The notes: generated by a model from the letters alone, not told the origin. Numbered from the stretch's first letter, positions 37,268 through 46,251 are shown. The stretch is DNA of 64,000 nt from Anaerobiospirillum thomasii (GCF_900445255.1 NZ_UAPU01000007.1:354001-418000); one strand, 5' to 3'. Numbers and translations: made by a program.

Positions 37268-39585
37268 CCCTAAGATCGCACACCAAACATACCGAGAATC
37301 AATCTTAATTTCATGACCAGAAGCCGGTCGCCGGACGCGACCAGATCTTCTTTTTTTAACTATCGTTTAAAGCTAAAACCCTCTTCTTTGGCATATGCTG
37401 CACGTGTCAGCGTATCTAATGGCTCAATGCCAAATGAGCGTATTAACTCAGACTGCCTTTTTAATATTCCTCCAGAGAATATTATAGATCCATTTTCTTT
37501 ATCAATAGTGGCCTCTATAGCCTCCAGAGAGCGCAGTGTGCCTCTAAATGAGTTATGACAAAGCTTTACAGGAGGCAGATTGTTTTTAATCTGCTCTTTA
37601 TTAAAGACTTTATTAGCCTCGAGCATTTGTCTTTGCACCTCTGATGCAAGAGACAGTATGAATACTTTGGCATTTACTGTCTTATCGGTGGAGGCATTGA
37701 GTGTAGAGCCTCCAAGCTCGCCTTTAATTATACTATAGCCCACCTCTACATTATTTCTCTGCGCATATATTTCATTTGCCTCAATAACATTATCCACACA
37801 GTCAGAAACCAGAACTCTGGTGGCTATTTGTCTGCATAGCCTTGATATGACATAGTATCTTGGGTAATAGTGTTGTTGAGGCTGCTCCTTTTTGTCAAAA
37901 GAGGAGTCAGTGTCTGCAACCTCATCACTATATTGAAATAAATCAACGAGCTTGTCTTTTAAAAGATTGGTATGAGCGGCAGTAAGCTCAGATGGCTCTT
38001 TACCTGCAATAACCTCCTGCCAGTTGCTGGCTATATCATAGGCATCATTGAGCTCTTTGATTAAAACCCTATATTTATTCATGCTCTCTTCATATATCTC
38101 GCGGGAGAAAATAAAGTGTACATACAGAGTTTTCTCCTTTTGCCTTACAGGCTTGTAAGACTCATTATTTTCTCTTGCCATTTTACTTAGAATCTTCTGT
38201 GTATAAGACCATGGGAGCTGTATAGTCTTTCCTGCAAGCAGTTTAGGCGCAGTGTCTGTAATATCTGCGCTACTGCTAAAAACCAGACCCCTGTCTCTTA
38301 GCAGATCGCGTGATATTGCATCTACCTGCTCTTTGATAAGTTTGCTCTTGGCTATATTACAGTTGCACACAAAGGATATATTATGCTCAAGCATGGCCGA
38401 GATATTGTTGATAGACCAGAATCCCCTGTCACAGACTAAAGATATATTGTCGCCGGCGCCTCTGTCCACAAGCTGCCTGCATACTGACTCCACAGTCAGC
38501 ACATCTGTAATATTGCCTGCATATGTAACAGTGGAAAACAGCTCATGTGTGCTCTGGTCAACCAGTGTTATAAAATTAATAACCTTGTTGTCTGTACCGC
38601 TTTTAGATTTGCCGTACTGTGCCTTAGTCAGGCAGTTGCCGGCATTATCTACGTTAGTACCATCAAGAGCCAGAAACTGCATGTGCTTATTGCCATTTTT
38701 CTTTTTATGATACTGAGTTTTAAATTTGGCAAACTCGTTTATAACGCCGTTTTCATCTATGTATTTATACAGTCTCTGTATATGATCTTTATAAGAGTTT
38801 ATATCTAAATCAAGAGCGTGCTCTCTGACAAAAGCCTCAATCTCATAAGATATAGATTTAATACCCTTGGACAGACAGGTCATTATCATGTATACCAGCA
38901 GGATGTATTTGTCATCAGGCATAATCTTTTTAAGGATATTAAATGATGGCATCTTATCCATAAAGGATTTGAGCAGATAATAATCGCCAAACTTACGAGC
39001 AGTGCCGCAGGTCTTGTGGGTGGCAGAGCCAGAATTTCTAGCAACAGAGGCCTTGGTGCGTATGCCGGGTTTAGATGGATTTGCTTTAATATCATCCAAA
39101 ATATCCTGAGAGTCGGCAAGTTTTTGTTTTATTTCCTTGATTTCAGCTTCTGAGCGTCTTTCGTACTCAAACTTTCCCTGTCCCACACGTATAACCTTCC
39201 ATGGAATAAACTCAGGATTTTCAGAGAGAAAGTTAATACTAAAAACACACTCACCAATACCATCTTTGCTTTTGATAGATCCAATCTGAGTTGGTGCCAC
39301 ACGGGTTGAATAGCCTTTTTCAGCATTCCATACAGATTTCCCCTGCAAGAGAGCATAGGCATAGGTTCTCTTGCTGGCAACAACGTTCTTGAAAACTGGG
39401 TGATTTTGATTCTTATCTTTACTGGCCATGATGTCCTCCTATTGGGTAAATCGTACCATAAAACAAGAAAAAAGTCAAGGCATTTAGAAAAATAATTCAA
39501 AAAAAATTTGATTGATAACAAGGAATTTTTGGTAGGATAAAGAAAAATAAAAAAAACTAGGTATTTTTACCCTGCGATCTCAGGG
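37268..39585. mobile_element. Complete IS4-superfamily (IS1634-like) element
   Basis: 2318 bp. Ends: left CCCTAAGATCGCACACCAAA; right, reverse-complemented, CCCTGAGATCGCAGGGTAAA, so imperfect inverted repeats of about 26 bp. One transposase gene lies on the minus strand. I find no convincing target duplication (left flank CAGCGTAT, right flank TTATAAAC), consistent with insertion into or recombination with the older copy at 37120. A terminator hairpin at 37320-37357 faces inward on the plus strand. Confidence 0.85.
37360..39429 (-). CDS. IS1634-like DDE transposase
   Basis: 689 aa, full length. DDE residues: FLALDGTNVDNAGN near residue 260, VCDRGFWSINN near 335, and the Glu of the Y-x2-R-x3-E-x6-K signature (YAQRNNVEVGYSIIK) near 555. 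Its C-terminal 429 residues equal the protein encoded at the left edge of the window. The intact frame suggests a potentially active element. Confidence 0.92.
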   Translation of the reverse strand: MASKDKNQNHPVFKNVVASKRTYAYALLQGKSVWNAEKGYSTRVAPTQIGSIKSKDGIGECVFSINFLSENPEFIPWKVIRVGQGKFEYERRSEAEIKEIKQKLADSQDILDDIKANPSKPGIRTKASVARNSGSATHKTCGTARKFGDYYLLKSFMDKMPSFNILKKIMPDDKYILLVYMIMTCLSKGIKSISYEIEAFVREHALDLDINSYKDHIQRLYKYIDENGVINEFAKFKTQYHKKKNGNKHMQFLALDGTNVDNAGNCLTKAQYGKSKSGTDNKVINFITLVDQSTHELFSTVTYAGNITDVLTVESVCRQLVDRGAGDNISLVCDRGFWSINNISAMLEHNISFVCNCNIAKSKLIKEQVDAISRDLLRDRGLVFSSSADITDTAPKLLAGKTIQLPWSYTQKILSKMARENNESYKPVRQKEKTLYVHFIFSREIYEESMNKYRVLIKELNDAYDIASNWQEVIAGKEPSELTAAHTNLLKDKLVDLFQYSDEVADTDSSFDKKEQPQQHYYPRYYVISRLCRQIATRVLVSDCVDNVIEANEIYAQRNNVEVGYSIIKGELGGSTLNASTDKTVNAKVFILSLASEVQRQMLEANKVFNKEQIKNNLPPVKLCHNSFRGTLRSLEAIEATIDKENGSIIFSGGILKRQSELIRSFGIEPLDTLTRAAYAKEEGFSFKR

Positions 39586-39628
39586 TTATAAACCTATTCT
39601 TTAATTTTTCCTTGCCTATGCTTAAATA

Positions 39629-39929
39629 TTATTTTGTGCTTTTAGTTGTTCTACTGTAAGTCTTAGATTGTGGGCGCAAAATCTTTAATATAGTGCCAAA
39701 TTCAGGATTGCGTACAGAAGATAAAGATTTATAAAGGCTTTCTCTTGCATCTCCACTACTTTTGGATATTTCATTCATTTCAAGTGCTCTTGCTATATCA
39801 TTGAGAGCTTCACAAATAAGAGCACCATCACCTTCATCCGCTTCAAATGCTGCTTTTAAAGTATAAAAAAATATCTTGCTCATCATTAATAAATTCAGCA
39901 GCATCAAAATCACTAAAACCTAGCTTCAT
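39629..39929 (-). pseudogene. Addiction-module antidote (HigA-like) gene, frameshifted
   Basis: From ATG 39929 the frame reads MKLGFSDFDAAEFINDEQDIF and then leaves frame at a run of seven A/T (39865-39871). One base fewer would continue into LKAAFEADEGDGALICEALN and DIARALEMNEISKSSGDARE, then SLYKSLSS...NPEFGTILKIL. This is the pattern of the putative addiction-module antidote family, with a helix-turn-helix. No cognate RelE/HigB-type toxin is next to it. It may be a decayed or phase-variable gene, or a sequencing error at the homopolymer. Confidence 0.65.
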
Positions 39930-39938
39930 AGCGTATAC

Positions 39939-40225
39939 CTAAATTGCTTTTAAATTATTATGTTTTTTTAAAGTTGCAGACAGTTCAATACCAAGAACAT
40001 CCATTATCTGCATAAGTTTTTTAGCAGAAGGATTTCCATTTTCACTTAATATTTTATACAGATGCGCTCTATTGGTATTACTCTCTTTAGCAATTTTGGA
40101 CATCCCCTTATACCGTGCCAGTACGCAAAGAGTCGTCAGAACATATTTTAGATCTTTAGTTTTTAAAGCATCATTTAATAAACAGATACAATCCTCATCG
40201 ATATTTATAAAATCAATTGACGGCC
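39939..40225 (-). pseudogene. Second antidote-like gene, no intact start
   Basis: Minus-strand frame ending TAG 39939. It encodes IDEDCICLLNDALKTKDLKY, then VLTTLCVLARYKGMSKIAKE and SNTNRAHLYKILSENGNPSA...LMQIMDVLGIELSA, clearly the same antidote family as the next gene (LNDAL..D, DIA..GMSKIAKE, LYK.LS..GNP). Upstream it continues TRPSIDFIN without a usable start codon before an in-frame stop. Its stop is 9 bp before the start of the following antidote gene. Confidence 0.55.
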
Positions 40226-40320
40226 TTGTTGGCCAAGGTATTAAATTTCAACGTATTAGAATAATCACTCGCTAATTAGTTGGGACGCCAGATCACTTTA
40301 ATGATGCTAAAAAAGCAGGT

Positions 40321-40356
40321 GATAGAACAAAGATCTGTATAAATTAAAATCCCTTA
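40321..40356. repeat. IS256-type end relic
   Basis: GAACAAAGATCTGTATAAAT and the following TAAAATCCCTTAT resemble the left end of the IS at 26341 (GAACGGAGATCTGTGTAAAC, TAAGATCTCTTAT). No transposase is attached. The rest of 40236-40583 is AT-rich with no gene seen. Confidence 0.4.
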
Positions 40357-40583
40357 TAGAGAGTGAAGATATAGTCAGAAAAAAATATAGCACCTATACT
40401 TATCTATATACGTACTTTAAGGGACAGATCCTGCTGAGGCTATTGCTCAATTAAAGTTTTCTTAATTTAAAACACTATCTAAACATTAAAGCTATATTGT
40501 TTTATTTGTTATCTTAACTATGCAAATATTTGATTGTAAGATATATAATTATAAAAAATTTATTTAAAAATATTGGTGGTATT

Positions 40584-40778
40584 ATGGCAAAACAAGGCTT
40601 ACATATGCTACCTCCAGCTGTCACTATGAGACAAGGGTTGAATCTGCTGTCTCAGATTACAACTATTGTTAATACAATAGGTGAGTTAAAAAGTGAATTA
40701 AAATTCTCTGCAGTAGGCAGCCATCTTTTATCTTTGTTATTTTTATCTGAATCTGTCCAATCAACTCCGACAGAATAG
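40584..40778 (+). pseudogene. N-terminal fragment of a Fic-family gene
   Basis: 64 codons from ATG 40584 (GGTGG upstream): AKQGLHMLPPAVTMRQGLNL...SHLLSLLFLSESVQSTPTE-stop. It is the Fic/DOC N-terminal region, ending exactly where the inhibitory motif should start. Removing five bases (CAATC at about 40758-40762) would give ESVNSDRIEGSQVTLSDM and fuse it to the following Fic frame. The inhibitory (S/T)xxxE(G/N) motif is SDRIEG. Confidence 0.65.
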
Positions 40779-40804
40779 AGGGATCTCAGGTAACGCTCTC
40801 GGAT

Positions 40805-41710
40805 ATGATTGATGTCCAAAAAGATAAGCGTAAACAGTTAGAACTACAGGAAGTAATAGACTATCAATTAGCCTTAAATGAAGGCCTTAAATTGATAATA
40901 AATGAAGGTTTGCCATTCTCAACCCGATTAATTACAACATTGCATAGTATTCTGATGAACAATGCAAGAGGCACTAATAGCGCAAAAGGTGAATTTAGAA
41001 AAATTCAAAACTTTATTGGTCCTGATTCAAAGATAGAGCATGCTGTATATATCCCAGTGCCGGCAAATCAAATATCTTCTTATATGGAAAACCTAGAGTA
41101 TTATGTAAATGGTGTAAAACATAGCAGCTTTAATAGACAACAGGAAGATATGTTTGTAATTGATGAACAAGCCCATCCTATTTTAAAGCTTGCAGTAATG
41201 CATGCACAATTTGAATCCATACATCCTTTTCTAGATGGAAACGGTAGATTAGGTCGTATCTTAATAGCTTTAATGGCCGTCAAATTTGGTATTGTAAATG
41301 ATCCTATTTTTTTAGTAAGTGAGGAGCTGGAAAAGGAAAGATTACGCTATTATGATTTTCTCAATGGAGTAAGAGGAGAAAATCCAGATTGGTTTACGTG
41401 GCTGTCCTTCTTTTTAGAGAGTACAAACAGAATGTCAGTTTTTTTGCTAGATAAGGTACGTAAAATTCAACAATTGGCAACAAGCGGTCTTCATAATTGC
41501 TCAACACAATATGAAGAGAAAGCCTGGCTATCTACTTTTGCCAATACTTCTATAACCGCAAAGCTTTTATCTGATTCAGAGAATATCAGTATTATTACAG
41601 CAAGAAAGGCATTAAACTCATTGGTAAATAAAAAACTCTTATTTTGCCCTGAATCTATAATCAGAAATAAGCCATATATAAATTACGATTTAATAAGATT
41701 ATTAAAGTAA
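40805..41710 (+). CDS. Fic-domain protein core, cut off from its N-terminal inhibitory segment
   Basis: 301 aa from ATG 40805. Fic proteins transfer AMP (or other nucleotide parts) to Tyr/Thr of target proteins. Catalytic motif HPFLDGNGRLGRI near residue 147 is complete (His, acidic residue, Gly-Asn-Gly-Arg, Gly-Arg). LHSILM...GEFRKIQNFIG and the flap region (YIPVPANQI) precede it, and a winged-helix-like C-terminus follows (ISIITARKALNSLVNKKLLF). The upstream part lies in another frame because of a 5-base insertion. If this frame is translated from 40805, the core would lack its inhibitory helix; no good ribosome-binding site is seen. Confidence 0.8.
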   Translation: MIDVQKDKRKQLELQEVIDYQLALNEGLKLIINEGLPFSTRLITTLHSILMNNARGTNSAKGEFRKIQNFIGPDSKIEHAVYIPVPANQISSYMENLEYYVNGVKHSSFNRQQEDMFVIDEQAHPILKLAVMHAQFESIHPFLDGNGRLGRILIALMAVKFGIVNDPIFLVSEELEKERLRYYDFLNGVRGENPDWFTWLSFFLESTNRMSVFLLDKVRKIQQLATSGLHNCSTQYEEKAWLSTFANTSITAKLLSDSENISIITARKALNSLVNKKLLFCPESIIRNKPYINYDLIRLLK

Positions 41711-41720
41711 ATTAAAAACT

Positions 41721-41780
41721 GTGAAGGAACGGGGAGCCATGTAAACTAGGATCTCACCCCTCTTAAATCCGTTCCTTCAC
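41721..41780. repeat. 12-bp inverted repeat with IS256-type end-like sequence
   Basis: GTGAAGGAACGG (41721-41732) and CCGTTCCTTCAC (41769-41780) are perfect inverted repeats 36 nt apart. The sequence from GGAACGGGGAGCCATGTAAA resembles the left end of the IS at 26341. It could be a small non-autonomous element or relic, or serve as the terminator between fic and bioA. Confidence 0.45.
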
Positions 41781-41890
41781 TATCTATACTCTCAGATTTT
41801 CAGCCAAGATTTATACAGCCAGCCCTTACCTCCTGCCCCTGTTAGCATCTGTAAAATAAATGCCATACAGGAGCATCTGGCAGCAGATAA

Positions 41891-43237
41891 CTACTTGCCT
41901 AGGACATAATCAATAGATCTGCTCATTTTATCAACAGCCTTTAACAGATCTTCCTTTTTAATATTCAAAGCTGGATTAAAGTATAGAACATCACCTATTG
42001 GGCGCAGCAGCAACCCCTCTTCAAGCAGAGCGTGTCTGTATATGTTATATCCTGTGCGCGCCTTTGGATCAAAAGCAGCCTTGCTATCTTTGTCAGCTAC
42101 AAGCTCTAGGGCATGAATAAGACCTATATGTCTTATCTCTCCAACATTCTTATGTCCGCCAAATCTGTCATTTAACACCTGGGTTAAAAATGCAGCGCTG
42201 TCCCTGGCCTCATCAAGAATATTTTCATCTTCAAAGATATCAAGTACTGCATTGGCACAGGCACAGCCTAATGGATTGCCAGCATAGGTGTGTGAGTGCA
42301 TAAAGGCCACACCCTTTTGATAGTCATCATAAAAGGCATCAAATATCTGCTGTGTGGTGCAGACTATAGACATTGGCATATAGCCTGCTGTAAGACCTTT
42401 GGACAAGGTCATAATATCAGGGCTGATATCAGCCTTGCTGCAAGCAAACATCTCACCTGTTCTGCCAAACCCTGTGGCAATTTCATCTGCAATAAATAAA
42501 ACATCGTTATCTTTACAGATCTTATGCAGCCCCTTAAGATAAATCTCAGGATAAACCCGCATACCGGCAGCACCCTGCAGCAGAGGCTCAACAATAAGCG
42601 CACACAGCTCATGAGCATGCTTTTCAATACTCTCCTTTGCAGATGACAGGCATAAGGCTTTGCAATTGTCTCTTGTGCAGTTAAAGGGACAGCGGTAACA
42701 GTCAGGAGCCTTGATATGAATACTCTCCATCATCATAGGCTTGTATACTGCTGTATATTTATCCATAGAGCCTACAGACAGAGCGCCTATAGTCTCACCA
42801 TGATAACCCTCTTCCAGACAGGCAAACTTTATCTTGCGCTCCCTGCCCGTCTGTGCACAATACTGAAATGCTATTTTCAATGCCATCTCAACAGCTGATG
42901 AGCCATTGTCCGCAAAATTAAATTTGCACAGGCCTGGAGGCAGAATCTTAGAAAGTCGCTGTACCAGGCGTGCCGCCCCTTCATGGGTAAGGTTGGCAAA
43001 AATCACATGCTCTAAATTAGAAAGCTGCTCTGTGACAGCTTTGTTGATACGCGCATTGCAGTGACCTAAAAGACTGCACCACCAGGAGCCTATAATATCA
43101 AGAATCTCCCTGCCATCTTCTGTATAAAGGTAGACACCCTGTGCTCTCTTAATAGCAAGAGGTCTGAATTTTTCATAATCCTTCATCTGTGCAGCAGGAT
43201 GCCAGATATACTTTAAATCTACATCTACAGTTGTCAT
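41891..43237 (-). CDS. bioA: BioA: 7,8-diaminopelargonate aminotransferase
   Basis: PLP enzyme of biotin synthesis that uses S-adenosylmethionine as amino donor. 448 aa. WHPAAQMKDYEKFRPLAIKRA matches the family start; DNGSSAVEMALKIAFQY near 110, GYHGETIGALSVG near 145, DEIATGFGRTGEMFAC near 250, and the Schiff-base Lys in TLSKGLTAGYMP near 280. It contains an unusual cysteine-rich stretch CYRCPFNCTRDNCKALC near 190. The gene follows bioD after 2 bp. Confidence 0.95.
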   Translation of the reverse strand: MTTVDVDLKYIWHPAAQMKDYEKFRPLAIKRAQGVYLYTEDGREILDIIGSWWCSLLGHCNARINKAVTEQLSNLEHVIFANLTHEGAARLVQRLSKILPPGLCKFNFADNGSSAVEMALKIAFQYCAQTGRERKIKFACLEEGYHGETIGALSVGSMDKYTAVYKPMMMESIHIKAPDCYRCPFNCTRDNCKALCLSSAKESIEKHAHELCALIVEPLLQGAAGMRVYPEIYLKGLHKICKDNDVLFIADEIATGFGRTGEMFACSKADISPDIMTLSKGLTAGYMPMSIVCTTQQIFDAFYDDYQKGVAFMHSHTYAGNPLGCACANAVLDIFEDENILDEARDSAAFLTQVLNDRFGGHKNVGEIRHIGLIHALELVADKDSKAAFDPKARTGYNIYRHALLEEGLLLRPIGDVLYFNPALNIKKEDLLKAVDKMSRSIDYVLGK

Positions 43238-43239
43238 AT

Positions 43240-43908
43240 CTATATAAAATCTGTTAAAAACTCATGAGTATATTGCAGTCTCTCACCATTTTTCTGCACT
43301 GTGGCAACAACCTCACAGGAGCTTAAAAGCTCAATACTGCGAAGATTATCAAGATGCATGGCATCTGACGGATCAAAGTTGTTTAAGATTACGCCGGCCA
43401 CCTTTAAATCCCTGCTTTGCATAAAATCAATGGTGGTAATGGTGGCATTGATAGTACCAAGCCCTGCATCTGCAACAATGAATGATGGCAGCTTTAACAT
43501 GCCAACCATATCATAGAGCATAAATCTGTCACCATCCTCAAGAGATAAAGGACAGACAATACCGCCAGATCCTTCAACCAGCACATAATCCTTTTTTAGC
43601 AGTATATTATGATAATCACACTTGATAATTTCCCTATCAATTGTGACCTGCTCATGGCGGGCAGCAAGATGCGGAGAGAGCGGCTCTTTGAACAGATAGG
43701 AGACCTTTACATCATTGTGTAAATCAAGGCCAGCCCTTAAGGCCACATATGAGGCATCACTGTTATACAGATCCTCTGCTCCAGAAATGGCAGCCTTATA
43801 ATAACCTGTCTTAAAACCCTTATTTTTAAGCTCCTTGCAGATAAGAGCACTTATATATGTTTTACCTAAATCAGTTCCGGTTGCTGTAATAAAAAAACCC
43901 TGTCCCAT
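43240..43908 (-). CDS. bioD: BioD: dethiobiotin synthetase
   Basis: ATP-dependent ring-closing enzyme of biotin synthesis. 222 aa. P-loop FFITATGTDLGKTYISALI at the N-terminus, YYKAAISGAED (variant of YKPVxxG) near 38, VEGSGGIVCPL near 113. It is upstream of bioA and translationally close to it. No bioB, bioF or bioC is in the window. Confidence 0.94.
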   Translation of the reverse strand: MGQGFFITATGTDLGKTYISALICKELKNKGFKTGYYKAAISGAEDLYNSDASYVALRAGLDLHNDVKVSYLFKEPLSPHLAARHEQVTIDREIIKCDYHNILLKKDYVLVEGSGGIVCPLSLEDGDRFMLYDMVGMLKLPSFIVADAGLGTINATITTIDFMQSRDLKVAGVILNNFDPSDAMHLDNLRSIELLSSCEVVATVQKNGERLQYTHEFLTDFI

Positions 43909-44143
43909 AGTAGCCTCAGAGCATTAGCTCAATTTTCAATTTTAATACTGAAAGTTTACACGTAAGAAAGACATTTATGCCCTAATTTGCTTAATTTGTG
44001 CAACAACTCTTTACTGCAGGTTGTTAAAAAGTTTGCAACGGTTGGATCACTGCAGATACTTTAGTGTTAAATATGAATCTTTTTATGACAGTATAGCAGA
44101 CAACTAGTTGTTAGAATATGTTGATAGAACGGTGAATTCTCCA
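43909..44143. other. Intergenic region between bioD and the allose operon
   Basis: About 235 bp with no open frame. It should hold the bioDA promoter. GTTTACAC near 43957 resembles half of a BirA operator, but I could not find the partner half-site. Confidence 0.35.
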
Positions 44144-44179
44144 TAAAAAAAGGCAGATTTTTTAGTTTCTGCCTTTTAT
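44144..44179 (-). terminator. Terminator of the allose operon
   Basis: Minus strand AAAGGCAGA-(AACTAAAAAA)-TCTGCCTTTTTTT shortly after the rpiB stop. Confidence 0.85.
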
Positions 44180-44188
44180 TTGTATGTG

Positions 44189-44638
44189 TTAAAGACTACC
44201 TGTATTTTCTATCTTACTTATCTGATCGACTCTGACCTGATGTCTTCCGCCTTCATATTCACCTTCAAGCCACATCTTAACAATCATTTTTGCAAGATCA
44301 AAACCTACAACACGTGATCCCATTGCCAGCATGTTGGTGTCATTATGCTGTCTTGATAACAAGGCAGAATATGGTTCAGAACAACATACACATCTAATGC
44401 CCTTGACCTTGTTTGCAGAGAGAGAAATACCTACGCCTGTACCACAGATAACGATGCCACGATCAAACTCTTTGTCTGCTACGGCTTTAGCTGCAGGATA
44501 ACCAAACTCTGGATAATTACAACGATCAAAGGTATATGCACCAAAATCTTTGTACTCTATACCAATCTCATCAAACCACTCCATTAATTTGAGTTTAAGT
44601 TCTCTTCCTACATGATCACTACCAAGTGCAATCTTCAT
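44189..44638 (-). CDS. rpiB: RpiB-type sugar-phosphate isomerase (allose-6-P isomerase/ribose-5-P isomerase B)
   Basis: 149 aa, the RpiB/LacAB fold. GSDHVGRELKLKL at the start, CGTGVGISLSANKVKGIRC near 68 (active-site Cys and anion hole), SRQHNDTNMLAMGSRVVG near 95. In E. coli, RpiB/AlsI acts on allose-6-phosphate and ribose-5-phosphate. Being last in an alsBACEK operon strongly suggests allose-6-P to allulose-6-P. Confidence 0.93.
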   Translation of the reverse strand: MKIALGSDHVGRELKLKLMEWFDEIGIEYKDFGAYTFDRCNYPEFGYPAAKAVADKEFDRGIVICGTGVGISLSANKVKGIRCVCCSEPYSALLSRQHNDTNMLAMGSRVVGFDLAKMIVKMWLEGEYEGGRHQVRVDQISKIENTGSL

Positions 44639-44647
44639 ATAACTCTC

Positions 44648-45565
44648 CTACAAATAACTACTGTCATTAATACGTTTAAAGGCATAAATACCTGCGCCCT
44701 GAACTCCAGACTCTGGATTATCTTCTACATAGACAATACTTATGCTGCCCTCTTCACAAGGTTTTCTTGCATATTTATATATGTACTTTTCAAAGCGTTC
44801 TTTTGGGAAATTGGCCATCTGAATGACGCCGCCTCCAAAAAGACATAGTTCAGGATCTATTATCACTATTTCATTGCATACAGTAGCTGCAAGATCATCA
44901 ATATACTTATCAATAACCTCAGTATCAGCATGCATAGTAAATATGTCATCAATAAGAGTATCTTTAAAATACTCCCTTTGAATACGGGCCAGAGCAAGAC
45001 CACCTGACAGAAGCTCGACACAGCCTTTACCGCCACAGCCACACTGTCCGTCAAAACCGATAACGTGGGTGTGTCCAAGCTCGGCAGCCTTACCATTCTT
45101 ACCAATCAACAGTCTGTTATTGATCATAATGGTATTGCCAATTCCGGTTCCTATATAAAAACCACATACGGAGCTAGGAGTTGGATTTAACTCAAGATTA
45201 TTTAAATCAGACAGAAGTAAATAATTTACGTCTCTGTTGATATAGGTCCTTAGACCTAATTTATTCTCTATAAAATCAACCACATCCAAATTCTGCAAAG
45301 AAGCTATATTTGGAGTGGAGATTACTTTACGTCTTGGCGCATCAATAGTTGATGGAAAGCCGATAGATACAGCAGACAGCTTGATACTGTGCTTTTCTTC
45401 AAATTCAGTGATTAAAGAACAAAGTCTATCAAGTGGGGCTTCTGTATCTAATATCGGCTGAGACTTGGTCTTTTCAAAAAAGTGAACCTTGAAAGTCTCA
45501 TCAACAGCACCCATACGGATATGGGTGCCACCGATATCAATGCCAAGTATATATTGGCTGCTCAA
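44648..45565 (-). CDS. alsK: AlsK: D-allose kinase (ROK family)
   Basis: Cytosolic sugar kinase, 305 aa. ATP-binding DIGGTHIRMGAVD at the N-terminus. ROK zinc site: GHTHVIGFDGQCGCGGKGC near residue 150 (His plus three Cys). FGGGVIQMANFPKE near 265. The position between alsE and rpiB identifies the substrate as D-allose. Confidence 0.93.
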   Translation of the reverse strand: MSSQYILGIDIGGTHIRMGAVDETFKVHFFEKTKSQPILDTEAPLDRLCSLITEFEEKHSIKLSAVSIGFPSTIDAPRRKVISTPNIASLQNLDVVDFIENKLGLRTYINRDVNYLLLSDLNNLELNPTPSSVCGFYIGTGIGNTIMINNRLLIGKNGKAAELGHTHVIGFDGQCGCGGKGCVELLSGGLALARIQREYFKDTLIDDIFTMHADTEVIDKYIDDLAATVCNEIVIIDPELCLFGGGVIQMANFPKERFEKYIYKYARKPCEEGSISIVYVEDNPESGVQGAGIYAFKRINDSSYL

Positions 45566-45567
45566 TT

Positions 45568-46251
45568 TTATACCTCTTGACCTGTTAACTCTTTAAAGTC
45601 ATGGCGTAACTGCTCAAAAGCAGTATGTATATTCTTATCTCTGTTAAACAAACCAGAAGAGCCAAGAATAAAAATATCTGCGCCTGCTTCATGTAACTGC
45701 TTAAAGGTTTTGTTATTGCAGCTTCCATCAATCTGAATTTTAAAGTTAAGATTGAGCTCTTCACGCATCTTGACCAAAGCTTTGATTTTATCAAGCATCT
45801 CAGGAATGAAAGGTTGTCCGGCAAAACCAACATCAACAGTCATGATGGTTACCATAGAAAGTCTGTTGATATAATGTTTGATTACATCAATTGGTGTTGC
45901 AGGATTTAACACTATACCTGCCTGACAGCCAAAGTCTCTGATACGATTGATAGTTCTAAAAGCATCAGTGTTGATTGTCTCAGCATGAGGACAGATAGTT
46001 GTAACACCTGCCTTGGCCAGAGGCTCAATCCAGTCATTAGGATGTACAGTCATAAGATGAACATCCATTGGCTTTTTAGAAACCTTGGTGATGGCTGCTA
46101 TAAGATCAGGTGACATTGTAATATTTTTACAAAAGTGACCATCCATTAAGTCAGCATGATAGTAATCAGTCTCATCATTAAGGGCTAAAATCTGTTCTTC
46201 AATGTGCAGATAATCCATGCACATAAGACTTACTGAAAATTCTGAACTCAT
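45568..46251 (-). CDS. alsE: AlsE: D-allulose-6-phosphate 3-epimerase
   Basis: TIM-barrel enzyme of the ribulose-phosphate epimerase superfamily, converting allulose-6-P to fructose-6-P. 227 aa. Landmarks: SLMCMDYLHIEEQI, YYHADLMDGHFCKNI (metal-binding His/Asp), MDVHLMTVHP, MTVDVGFAGQPFIPE, QIDGSCNNKT (second metal Asp). The Cys/His replacements compared with Rpe and the operon context point to AlsE rather than Rpe. Confidence 0.92.
   Translation of the reverse strand: MSSEFSVSLMCMDYLHIEEQILALNDETDYYHADLMDGHFCKNITMSPDLIAAITKVSKKPMDVHLMTVHPNDWIEPLAKAGVTTICPHAETINTDAFRTINRIRDFGCQAGIVLNPATPIDVIKHYINRLSMVTIMTVDVGFAGQPFIPEMLDKIKALVKMREELNLNFKIQIDGSCNNKTFKQLHEAGADIFILGSSGLFNRDKNIHTAFEQLRHDFKELTGQEV

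Noticed and set aside
43909-44143. BirA operator in front of bioD
   Set aside because: Only one half-site-like GTTTACAC is visible; no inverted partner at the required distance.
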